Shown here one piece after another: positions 1-6,772 of a stretch of DNA of 11,205 bases. Source of the stretch: Zygnema cylindricum (lineage: Eukaryota; Streptophyta; Zygnematophyceae; Zygnematales; Zygnemataceae). Position 1 is the stretch's first letter; each line of letters starts with the position of its first letter. The notes under the pieces were generated by a model, which was not told the DNA's origin, made no database searches, and worked only from the letters and a program-made list of their open reading frames with translations. Location: NCBI GenBank assembly GCA_037447655.1, contig JBBHKE010003367.1:1-11205 (forward strand), read 5' to 3'. The position numbers and the translations under genes were made by a program.

Positions 1-12
1 GTTATGAAACAA

Positions 13-31
13 ATAGCGTTATTAACGCTAT
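13..31. repeat. 19-bp palindrome
   Basis: The sequence ATAGCGTTA-T-TAACGCTAT is a perfect inverted repeat of two 9-bp arms around one base. A related shorter palindrome, CGCTA-A-TAGCG, occurs at 151-161, inside the first copy of the dispersed 25-bp motif. No function is claimed. Confidence 0.6.
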
Positions 32-150
32 TTGGGAATTTGGGGGTTTTGACGGAAATCATTTATTCTAATTTGATTTTTAAAGGGTTTTAATTTATTC
101 TATTTGAGAATTTGGGTAAAAAAACGGAGTACCGCAATTAGAGTCATTGA

Positions 151-175
151 CGCTAATAGCGATTCACGGTGTAGT
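151..175 (+). repeat. Dispersed 25-bp motif, copy 1
   Basis: This is one of three ungapped 25-bp matches in the window; the others are at 5946-5970 and 7574-7598. All share the tail CGGTGTA and a CTAA(T/C)A(G/A)CGA core. By eye 17 of 25 columns are invariant. This copy is preceded by GTCATTGACG, and a similar TTGAC stretch precedes copy 2. The motif probably marks an old dispersed repeat, but its boundaries are not visible. Confidence 0.5.
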
Positions 176-1091
176 TGTTCACGGCGATTAGTGAGAACGT
201 ACCGTACGCGACGAATTATACGTAACAAACGCATTGAACCTTTTGATCAAATCGCAAAAATTCGTTAATGAATTTCCTTCCATACTATTCCGTACAAAAA
301 AAACAAAAAACTATTACATATAACGCAGTTTGCAAGTTTTCCCGTTAAATGAGTGGTAAAACAATCAATTGTTTAATATTTTAACACACTTCCAGTTAGT
401 ATCGGAATTTTTTTACCAAATGGTAGTCCTATCGTTCACCTTAGGGTTTCGCCCCAAACGTACTCGGGTTCGAATGCCACGAAGACAAAATTTATGCAAT
501 TTCGTTTCTGTTCCATGGCGTCTTCTTCCAAAAAAAATTGAAGGACGCCCGTACAAATTTCAAACTGAACGCGCGAAATTATTGTGATGTTCAACGTCTC
601 TTTTCGAAAATGTCCGTACATTCTTGATTATATAACGTACAACTTCCGTGGTATTCCTGTTCCTTAACAGAAAGTACCAATAAGTACGACCCATATTTCC
701 CGTTTTATTCCGTACATATCTGCAAAAAAATGTACAGTTACAGTAATTTGTTTACAGGTTTCCGAAAATTTTCAGTTTCAGTTTACAGTACACGTTTTTT
801 TACGATTTTTCCAAAAGTCATGAATTATACGTTTCAATCGGGAAAAAGGAAAAAATCGCGCGATTTGAACAACTACGCGGTGAACCCTCCATTAATAAAC
901 ACGTTCGTACTCTAAATAGAGTGTAATATGTACGGGTATGCACCTGCGAGGCGAGGGTCCTCTTTTAGAAAAGTTAACGGAGACGGCAAAAATCCGCCTT
1001 TGTTGACTGACGGAAAGACACGCCCGTCCAGGGAAGGACGCTAAGACGGACCTAAGATTGCGTTCGTCAGCAATCTAAAGATCTGACGGAG

Positions 1092-1149
1092 CTAGGGTTT
1101 CCCGAAATTAAATCGAGGGCGATCCGTTAAATGGAAAAGAAACCCTAAA
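1092..1149. promoter_or_regulatory. Pair of inverted telo-box motifs
   Basis: CTAGGGTTT at 1092-1100 and AAACCCTAAA at 1140-1149 are telo-box sequences in opposite orientation, about 40 bp apart. Another copy, TTAGGGTTT, is at 441-449. In plants such motifs are common in promoters and 5' leaders of growth-related genes and recruit telobox-binding factors. No gene start is recognisable nearby, so they may equally be chance or interstitial telomeric remnants. Confidence 0.3.
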
Positions 1150-1675
1150 TTCCCGCTAAAACTTTTTCCAACAAATTAGACGCGGCCACGTGTGTATTTC
1201 TAGGCGTCCACTCTCGGGATGTTCAGAAATTTTTGAATTGTGTACACGAAATAATTAACAATAAAAATATTTCAAACATTACCACCTAATAACGTAAGAG
1301 TCAACTTTGAATACCGACAACCGGTAACTCCTGTGTTGTCGGCGACCGATATCGTTTTTTATTCTTTGGTTTTATTTTTTTTCCCTGTAAAATCTGTCTG
1401 ACTTTCGTTTCCTTACCGGAGATCGTGCGATGTAAATTGACTGTACGGCAATAAGAAAATGGATATGTACGAAAAATACAACTGAACAAGACCAACTCCC
1501 AAATTTGGCTTCTGATTTGTTTGTACAAAGATCTTGATTGCATTGAAACCCGTCCATATTTTAGTATTTCATACGATTCATGTTATATGCGGTACTTGGT
1601 ACGATATGTACGTTTCGAATATGGGGTTAAAACGATGCGACACTAGAGTTAATTTTTGGGCAGTCAAAGTTTTCG

Positions 1676-2245
1676 CGACAGGACCTGCTCCCCGCAAAAT
1701 CCTGTCTTTTCCTCCTCCACACTCCCCGCAAAATCCTATCTTTTCCTCTTCCACATCGCGAGAGGATCTGCTCCCCGCAAAGTCATGTCTTTTCCTCCTC
1801 CATATCGCGACAGGATCTGCTCCCCGCAAAATCATGTCTTTTCCTCCTCCACATCGCGACAGGATCTGCTCCTCTCAAAATCTTGTCTTTTCCTCCTCCA
1901 CACCGCGATAGGAACTGCTCCCCGCAAAATCGTGTCTTTTCCTCCTCCACATCGCGACACACATATCCCGCCGGCCATTTCCTCCTCCACATCGGGATGA
2001 CCTACTCCCCCATCCTTTTTTTCCTCCTCCACTCCCGAGGTTCGACTCCTCGTAACCTTTCTTTCCCTCCACTCCACCCCAGACCCCCCCCCCTCCCCCT
2101 CCTCCACCATCCCCTCCTCCCTCCCGATAGATCCGCTCCCACCATCTTTTCCTCCTCCACATATGTCCATCCTCCCCAAAATCATGTCTTTCCTCCTCCA
2201 ACAAAACACTCCATAAAATCCTTTCTTTTCCTCCTCCATGCACGA
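1676..2245. repeat. 49-bp pyrimidine-rich minisatellite, degenerate
   Basis: A unit of about 49 bp repeats with the core CTCCCCGCAAAATC followed by TCTTTTCCTCCTCCAC and a spacer like ATCGCGACAGGATCTG. Unit starts (the CTCCCC) are at 1722, 1771, 1820, 1869 and 1918, exactly 49 bp apart. The first interval, 1688 to 1722, is only 34 bp because one spacer is missing. From about 1970 to 2245 the units decay, but the TTTTCCTCCTCCA block recurs. The array gives long overlapping open frames on both strands (glutamate-, arginine- and glycine-rich on the minus strand, serine/proline-rich on the plus strand). These come from the repeat and are not genes. Confidence 0.85.
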
Positions 2246-2640
2246 CAGATGCTCCATCAAACTTATTCAGTTCCAGTTTTATTTGTTTCAACCGCGACTT
2301 CCAGGCGAAATCATAGGTGAAGCCCCTTCAGGTCATCCTACCTCCCTCTTCCCTTCCATTCACGGCGAGCCCTTTCTCCCCTATAAAATTACCTCCACCC
2401 AACTGAATTAACTGAATCCATTCCTCCCCATTTCATTCATTCCTCCATCCATTCCTTCCACTTTCCACCCATCTTTCCTTCCTTCCTCCTTCCATCCTTC
2501 CCTTCCATTTCGATCCTTCCTCCATCCCCCCTTCTTCCATTCCTTCTTTCCTCCCTACCATTCCTTCCATTCCATCCATGTTTCCTTCCTTCCATTCCAT
2601 TCCTCTATCACATCCCTTGCTTTCTCTCATTCAATTACCA
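2246..2640. repeat. Simple-sequence TTCC/CCATTCC pyrimidine tract
   Basis: The stretch continues the pyrimidine bias of the minisatellite but with a short unit: repeated variations of TTCCATTCC and CCTTCC, densest from about 2425 to 2600. A TATA-like CTATAAAATT lies at 2381-2390. The frame that later encodes the retroelement zinc finger is already open here without an ATG, so the tract could be a leader of the element or simply the DNA it landed in. Confidence 0.6.
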
Positions 2641-2642
2641 TA

Positions 2643-3150
2643 TCTAACCGTGCATCCTCGCCTCTTCTCCCTCGTTCACCTCTTCCACCTAAACCTCGTA
2701 CACAAGCCTCAACACGGGTAGAATATAACGGGTGTCAGAACCATTTCGCGACCGATGTCGGTGTTCCCCGACATAGAAAGAGTTGTAAACAATTTTTGGC
2801 ACTGAGCGGCCCTTCCTCTAGTACTTTTTCTTCCACAATACTCCCGTCCGGAGCTACGAGCGAAGATTGGGCATTTGTACGCGATTTAGAAGTGCTCAGA
2901 GCTTCTGATTTGGGGGCTTCCAGTCCCCGTTAATACACGCGTATTCCGATGGTTGTGCGGATTATCGTACAGGTTGCCCTCCACCTTCCTTTGTCCCGTA
3001 TTTATTCGAATCCCACGGGACCTTGGCACCTCCTTTTCATGTTCTCACCTTGGGATCTAGTTTTACTTGGTCGTGGCGGTGGTAGCGGGGCCCGAGAAAC
3101 TTTGGCTCGATGTCAACGATTCCTTCGAGGCTATTGGCGAGCCCTTCATG
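2643..3150 (+). pseudogene. Retrotransposon N-terminal part with C2HC zinc finger
   Basis: One frame is open from about 2600 to a TAA at 2931-2933 and resumes beyond it. Its finger reads YNGCQNHFATDVGVPRHRKSC at 2724-2786, where a C..C...H...C pattern is expected. The first ligand is a tyrosine (TAT), one base from cysteine (TGT), so the finger is probably inactive. Past the stop, the frame runs through a segment rich in W/F/L and then GRGGGSGARETLARC (near 3070-3115), a block typical of the linker between finger and RT in this family as I remember it. Such fingers normally help bind target DNA. There is no ATG near the start. After about 3150 the frame stops resembling the family. Confidence 0.65.
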
Positions 3151-3239
3151 CCGAGCACGATGATCAAGCTGCGAGTGTTTCTTCATGCCACGTCGTACAT
3201 CTCGAACTTCAGATGTGCAATCCTCCTATCGTCGTGTAG

Positions 3240-3484
3240 TAGATTTGGGCCGCGTGGTGGCGGCTTTCGGCATTCGCCCTCCGACCTTTTAATCTTGCTG
3301 CGGGTGGTGATTCTTGGGGCTCTTCACTTCCCTTCCCCTCATCCCCCTATTCACACCTTCCGGCATGCTTTTTGGACCAGACTCATTAATCGCCCTCCCT
3401 CCACATCTTTGCAAGGTCCTTGAGACACAGAAGATTTTTATGACGTTTTGCCTCAGAACTGGCTACGGGCTTTGATATGTTTTT
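3240..3484 (+). pseudogene. Degraded retrotransposon linker before the RT
   Basis: The piece lies between the finger/linker block and the RT fingers, so it should encode the start of the RT module. Only scattered similarity is visible, for example a short frame reading VVAAFGIRPPTF near 3252-3287. Stops interrupt every frame. I place it with the element by position only. Confidence 0.4.
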
Positions 3485-3577
3485 GGTTCTATTGCGGCTC
3501 GCATTGTCCCCTCTCAAATTTGCGATCTCCTCACGGCCTCTCGCCTCGTGTTTGTCACCAAACCCAATGGGGGAAAA
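3485..3577 (+). pseudogene. RT fingers fragment (sense)
   Basis: The frame from 3485 reads GSIAARIVPSQICDLLTASR and then LVFVTKPNGGK, matching the RT fingers where an LxxSRLV...KP.GG stretch precedes the RPI motif. The RPI part does not follow. From about 3575 the plus strand instead reads as the reverse complement of RT motif A. This is the left junction of the inversion. Confidence 0.75.
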
Positions 3578-3805
3578 ACTGGCATTCCGATCCACTGTAT
3601 TAAAGGCATTAGTCACATCCTCCTAGAGGACTAACCAATCCGGATGGGCATCTAGCAAAGCCCGGATCCCATGGACCACGGCTTCCCAACCCCTCTTGGT
3701 TGCCACTCCGATTTGATGAGGGGAGAAATAATCATGGAAAGCGGGCTGGAGCAAGATGCAGATTGCACGGGCCACCAATCGGTAGAATACCTCGCCACCG
3801 CACCT
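3575..3805 (-). pseudogene. Inverted RT segment carrying motif A
   Basis: Read on the minus strand from about 3797 down to 3575, one frame gives GEVFYRLVARAIC, then SPHQIGVATKRGWEAVVHGI, RALLDAHPDWLVL, a TAG stop (3623-3625) and EDVTNAFNTVDRNASF. This is the RT region from just after the fingers through palm motif A; the catalytic aspartate of EDVTNAF is at 3617-3619. The rest of the element runs on the plus strand, so this piece of about 230 bp is inverted in place: its two ends fit exactly the gap between the sense pieces on either side. The stop is a CAG-to-TAG type change. Confidence 0.8.
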
Positions 3806-4016
3806 TCCTCGATTGCCCAGATATTTCCTTTTGTGAGAGTCTTTTATTCGCTGAGCAGTAGCCTCTCTTTCTCCACGGATGATGGTTGCAGATTGCACGG
3901 GCCACCAACCGGTACAATACCTCGCCACCGCACCTTCCTCGATTGCCCAGATATTTCATTTTGTGAGAGCCTTTTATTCGCTGAGCAGTAGCCTCTCTTT
4001 CTCCACGAATGATGGT
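3757..4016. repeat. 130-bp tandem duplication across the inversion junction
   Basis: Copy 1 is 3757-3886 and copy 2 is 3887-4016, with only a handful of differences (ATCGGTAG / ACCGGTAC, TTTCCTTT / TTTCATTT, GAGTC / GAGCC, CGGAT / CGAAT). Each copy contains both an inverted piece (minus-strand YRLVARAIC) and a sense piece (plus-strand FPFVRVFYSL). The duplication therefore happened after the inversion. A 130-bp insert is not a multiple of three, so it also shifts the frame. Confidence 0.9.
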
Positions 4017-4073
4017 TTGGTCCCACTTTTCTCCACGAATGGCACCCGTTAGGGTGATTCTCTTGGGGGCCCT
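3806..4073 (+). pseudogene. RT segment between motifs A and B (sense, duplicated)
   Basis: From about 3806 the plus strand reads SSIAQIFPFVRVFYSLSSSL, the RT stretch that follows motif A. It is repeated by the tandem duplication. Copy 2 continues in frame through FSTNDGLVPLFSTNGTR, a TAG stop at 4050-4052 and GDSLGGPLFALAHYRA, which is RT motif B. The stop sits where the family has the glutamine of RQGDxLGG, a CAG-to-TAG type change. Confidence 0.75.
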
Positions 4074-4500
4074 TTGTTTGCCCTAGCCCATTACCGCGCC
4101 CTCCGAGCTTCAGCACATGTTTACCCTTCTTGCCTCTTCCCTTTTGTTGCGGATGACACACACATTATTGGTCATTCGAACCAATTTATACTGGCCTATA
4201 ACTATTTCAAGGCTCGCTTGGCCGAACTCAATCTTTCGGACCAGCCATCTAAGTGTGTTGTTTGGTCCCCACGTCCCATTCCTCTTTCTTTCACTCCCCC
4301 TTCTGGTTTTAAGACTCCTCCTCCCACCGAAGGCATTCGGGTGTTGGGTTGCCCGCTTGGTTCCGATCCCTACATCACGAAATTCCTCGATTCCGCTCTT
4401 CAGAAAGATTTGTCCCACGTGGACGACCTTCCTCACCTTTTTGATCCCCAAGAGGCCTTCGCTCTTCTGACACGCTGTTTCCCGGCCCGGCCCTCTACCT
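4053..4500 (+). pseudogene. RT palm motifs B and C
   Basis: The frame contains GDSLGG (motif B), then FVADDTHIIG, where the A-D-D triplet at 4149-4157 is the catalytic motif C of the reverse transcriptase. It goes on with LFKARL-like helix sequence, KCVVWSP, then GIRVLGCPLGSDPYITKF, a block that follows the palm in RLE-type elements. The frame is lost at about 4495, where the next similarity (SPPTPSFVSSLSAFDNRL) continues one frame over. ATG 4074 is internal and not a real start. Confidence 0.8.
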
Positions 4501-5287
4501 TACTCGCACTTCCCCTCCCACCCCATCCTTTGTGTCCTCACTTTCCGCATTCGATAATCGTCTTATGGATGTCTTCCACACTTTGTTGGGCCGTGGAGCT
4601 TTTGATCGCGAGTCTGGGCCCGCGGCACGCATCCAAGCCTCTCTTCCAGATCTCGGCCGGCGGTTTGGGTTTACTCTCGACGGCGCGTGTTGCTCCAGCC
4701 GCCTATTTGGGAAGTTGGTGCCTTGTTGCTTCCACTATTGTCTCTCGTTTTGTGCCTTGGTTCCCCGTGTTTCAGATGGTGAGCTCGCCTTCCAACGGTC
4801 CCTTTTGGATGCATCACGTTCTCTTAATCCGTCGGCTATCGAGGACATGCCGATGTTTTCCACTCTTGTTACGACATCGGTTGCGCGTGTTCAAGAATCC
4901 ATATCTGATCGGGTTGTCGCCGCTATTAAATCCCAGCTTCTCGAGGCGCTTCCTTCCAATTCTTCGCGTGCACGCTTCCTGTCTTGTGGCGGACCTGGCT
5001 CGGGAGCTTGTCTATTGGCAGTCCCTATCTTATCCACTCTTCGTTTCTCCCCGGCTCAGTTCACGACGGCCCTTAGGTTCCGGCTTGGCCTCCCTCACCC
5101 ACCTTTGCTTGGCTCACTTGTTTGCTCCTGTGGCCACGTTCTTGAGCCCGACGGGGTCCATTCGCTTCGTTGCTCCCACGAGGGCGAGGTAATTCAGGCA
5201 CACGACACTATTTGAGACACCATCGCTACTATCGCTTCTGAGGGGGGATTTTCTGTTCGCCGGGAGGTCTCTCACATTATTTCCTTC
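4496..5287 (+). pseudogene. RT thumb, linker and CCHC knuckle, frameshifted
   Basis: The protein reads in alternating frames: SSLSAFDNRLMDVFHTLLGR (about 4531-4655), then GGLGLLSTARVAPAAYLGSW in another frame (about 4660-4730), then back to the first frame by about 4780 with ELAFQRSLLDASRSLNPSA. The last frame continues to CSCGHVLEPDGVHSLRC at 5123-5173, a C-x-C-x9-H-x3-C knuckle close to the CCHC motif ahead of the R2-type endonuclease. A TGA at 5213-5215 interrupts HDTI-DTIATIASEGG and is consistent with a CGA-to-TGA change. Beyond it the frame stays similar until about 5287. Confidence 0.75.
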
Positions 5288-5751
5288 GCGTCGAATTGAT
5301 CTTGTATTACTTGATGGTGCGCGTCGTACATTTGGTGACATTGTTGTGGCGAACCCTACCTCAACTACAGTCGTCAACCAAGCGGCTCGGCATGTGGGAG
5401 TGGCCGCCCGTGACGCGGCTAAAAGGAAAGAGCGTGATTATGACCATTGTGATGCTATGGATGGCTTTATTCCGATGGCGGTCGAGATATTTAGTTGTTT
5501 GGGTGTGGCTTTGGATGAGTTTTTCCGTACGTGTGGTCGGCGCTCGTTCGAGAGGCGGGGGCCTGGGAGCCCTTCTGTTTCAGTCCTTACTTCTTTTTTT
5601 CATCAACGTTTTCCGTGGCCCTTCAACGGGTGTTGGCTTCTATATTACTTCGATCGTCTATTACTGTTATGGATCGACGGCATGTTCCGGAACTTCCTCC
5701 TCGTGCTCCTCCGGGATTCGGGGACCTAAAAAATCTACAAACGAAAAGTCA
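5288..5751 (+). pseudogene. Restriction-like endonuclease and C-terminal tail
   Basis: After another frame change the protein reads RRIDLVLLDGARRTFGDIVV, then ANPT and, after about 25 residues, AAKRKERDY. The two aspartates (5298-5300 and 5337-5339) followed by K...Y fit the PD-(D/E)XK-type endonuclease that makes the target nick in RLE retroelements. The tail (MDGFIPMAVEIF..., SVLTSFFHQRF) loses frame near 5610; downstream similarity (SVALQRVLASILLRSSITVM) continues in another frame to about 5740. The same break is present in the second 3' copy. Confidence 0.75.
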
Positions 5752-5897
5752 CGACGGCGTACGATTTTTAATATTTTGTACGGATACATATATTAATGTA
5801 TATAATCGTACAACGAATATTCCATTTTTGCTGTTCCCAAATTAGCATAAACGCCGAAATTAGAATACACCTTTTAAAAAAAAAAAAAAAAATCTTA

Positions 5898-5952
5898 ATT
5901 AGTGTCAATGACGGTATATTTACTTCCACACTATTTAAACTTTGACACTAAT
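5898..5952. repeat. 11-bp inverted repeat with 33-nt loop
   Basis: ATTAGTGTCAA and TTGACACTAAT are perfect reverse complements. The same TTGAC(G/A)CTAAT word occurs at 147-157 and, reversed, at 10133-10143 in an intron hairpin. It could be the end of a small non-autonomous element, but no complete element or target duplication was recognised. Confidence 0.5.
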
Positions 5953-5970
5953 AACGATGCGCGGTGTAGT
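5946..5970 (+). repeat. Dispersed 25-bp motif, copy 2
   Basis: This is an ungapped match to 151-175 and 7574-7598 and overlaps the right arm of the 11-bp inverted repeat. Copy 2 is closest to copy 1, with six differences by eye. Confidence 0.5.
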
Positions 5971-6349
5971 AATTAGAGTTTTGGAAGTACTTACGGTACA
6001 GTGATGTACAGGTAGGACACTTTGTCGTAAGTCAGGATAGTACTGTAGTATGGTCACCTGAATTAGTGTGACCAGAAGATACTCACTGTGAGTATATAGT
6101 TTAGGACTTAGCCAATTTTGATTCATCCAGTTTTGGGATTATGATACTTTAAGGGCAGTTTTTGGGAAACTTCCAGGCGTCATATCTTATGGTTTACTGG
6201 GTCATTTGGGCTGCAATTTTGGGAATTGTCATGTTACTCTGTTGTGTATCACTGTGGCAAATTTGAGGCATATTGGCTTTTTGAGTCTTATTTTGTGTAA
6301 GCTGAAAGTTGGCTGTTGAGTAGGAGCTTGATAGTTTTTGTTGTTTTCC

Positions 6350-6772
6350 ATGTCTACTTCCACTACTACTGCTGGTCCTCCTCCTGCAACGGTGGTTGTA
6401 GAACAACATATGGATGGCTTCATTCCGATGGCGGTCGAGATATTTGGTTGTTTGGGTGTGGCTTTGGACGAGTTTTTCCGTACTTGTGGTCGGCGCTCGT
6501 TCGAGAGGCGGGGGACCTGGGAGCCCTTCTGTTTCAGTCCTTACTTCTTTTTTTCGTCAACGTTTTCCGTGGCCCTACAACGGGTGTTGGCTTCTATATT
6601 ACTTCGATCGTCTATTACTGTTATGGATCGACGGCATGTTCCGGAACTTCCTCCTCGTGCTCCTCCGGGATTCGGGGACCTAAAAAATCTACAAACGAAA
6701 AGTCAGAACGAAATATCTGTACGACCGGAGTTAGTTAATGATTCGTACGTCAAGTTTGCAGCCAGATTTTGA
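6350..6772 (+). CDS. Chimeric open frame ending in retrotransposon tail (hypothetical)
   Basis: An uninterrupted frame starts at ATG 6350 (or ATG 6338 upstream, 144 codons from there). It begins MSTSTTTAGPPPATVVVEQH from non-element DNA and enters the retrotransposon tail (MDGFIPMAVEIF). The inserted A of this copy takes it through a stretch that is out of frame relative to the other copy, then it returns to the inferred native frame (FSVALQRVLASILLRSS) and ends inside the inverted repeat with VKFAARF. There is no known domain beyond the element tail. It may be chance, or an exapted or captured fragment. No transcript evidence can be read from the sequence. Confidence 0.25.
   Translation: MSTSTTTAGPPPATVVVEQHMDGFIPMAVEIFGCLGVALDEFFRTCGRRSFERRGTWEPFCFSPYFFFSSTFSVALQRVLASILLRSSITVMDRRHVPELPPRAPPGFGDLKNLQTKSQNEISVRPELVNDSYVKFAARF
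6409..6705 (+). mobile_element. Second, 3'-end-only copy of the retrotransposon
   Basis: The segment matches 5456-5751 over its whole length with about six substitutions and one inserted A (6511 area). Left of it the similarity stops abruptly at TATGGATGG. Right of it the sequence continues as the left arm of the large inverted repeat. A 5'-truncated insertion is the usual outcome of target-primed reverse transcription. However, both copies carry the same inferred one-base loss near CGTTTTCCGTGG, so the second may be a duplicate of the first, or both may come from one already damaged parent. Confidence 0.85.

Larger units (their letters stand above)
1..1675. other. AT-rich non-coding region with GTAC enrichment and telo-boxes
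   Basis: No reading frame here has a recognisable protein signature. The few open frames are 60-80 codons, overlap each other on opposite strands and look like chance. Visible structure: a 9+1+9 perfect palindrome at 13-31, a short hairpin at 1065-1086 (AGATTGC / GCAATCT), telo-box motifs at 441-449, 1092-1100 and 1140-1149, and about 22 GTAC tetranucleotides in the first 1640 bases. Part of a dispersed 25-bp motif lies at 151-175. I see no promoter that I can tie to a gene. Confidence 0.6.
2690..5751 (+). mobile_element. Relic of an R2-like non-LTR retrotransposon (RT plus restriction-like endonuclease)
   Basis: Pieces of one long protein can be read in order on the plus strand: a C2HC-type zinc finger (2724-2786), a linker ending in a GGG..RET..RCQRFLRG..W block (about 3010-3140), RT fingers (3485-3577), RT palm motif B with GDSLGG (4053-4070) and motif C with VADD (4146-4157), the RT thumb/linker, a CCHC knuckle (5123-5173) and a PD-(D/E)XK-like endonuclease (about 5280-5440). 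This order is that of the site-specific, RLE-bearing non-LTR retroelements, of which R2 is the best known. The copy is dead: stops at 2931, 3623 (minus), 4050 and 5213, at least five frame changes, an internal inversion and a tandem duplication. The 3' limit comes from comparison with the second copy; the 5' limit is uncertain. No target-site duplication was found. Clade assignment within the RLE elements is not attempted. Confidence 0.85.
5752..6408. other. Spacer between the two element copies
   Basis: No supported gene. It has a 17-A run at 5876-5892, a perfect 11-bp inverted repeat ATTAGTGTCAA / TTGACACTAAT (5898-5908 and 5942-5952), the second copy of the 25-bp dispersed motif (5946-5970), and a near-perfect palindrome ATACTCAC-T-GTGAGTAT at 6079-6095. 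From about 6120 it becomes more GT-rich and ends in the beginning of an open frame (ATG at 6338 or 6350) that runs into the second element fragment. Confidence 0.6.

Noticed and set aside
467-478. A tRNA box-B-like GGTTCGAATGCC
   Set aside because: The flanks do not form a T-arm stem (CTCGG before, GCCAC after), and no box A or cloverleaf was found.
369-915. Short open frames of 60-72 codons
   Set aside because: Overlapping frames on both strands, no domain, no conserved composition and no splice context.
1534-2320. Long overlapping open frames on both strands in the minisatellite (glutamate/arginine/glycine-rich or serine/proline-rich products)
   Set aside because: They follow from a repeat of pyrimidine-rich units without stops; six overlapping frames are open and none has a domain.
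5876-5892. 17-A run as the poly(A) tail of the retrotransposon
   Set aside because: It lies about 125 bp beyond the point where the two element copies stop matching, so it is unlikely to be their common 3' tail; R2-like elements often lack long poly(A) tails.
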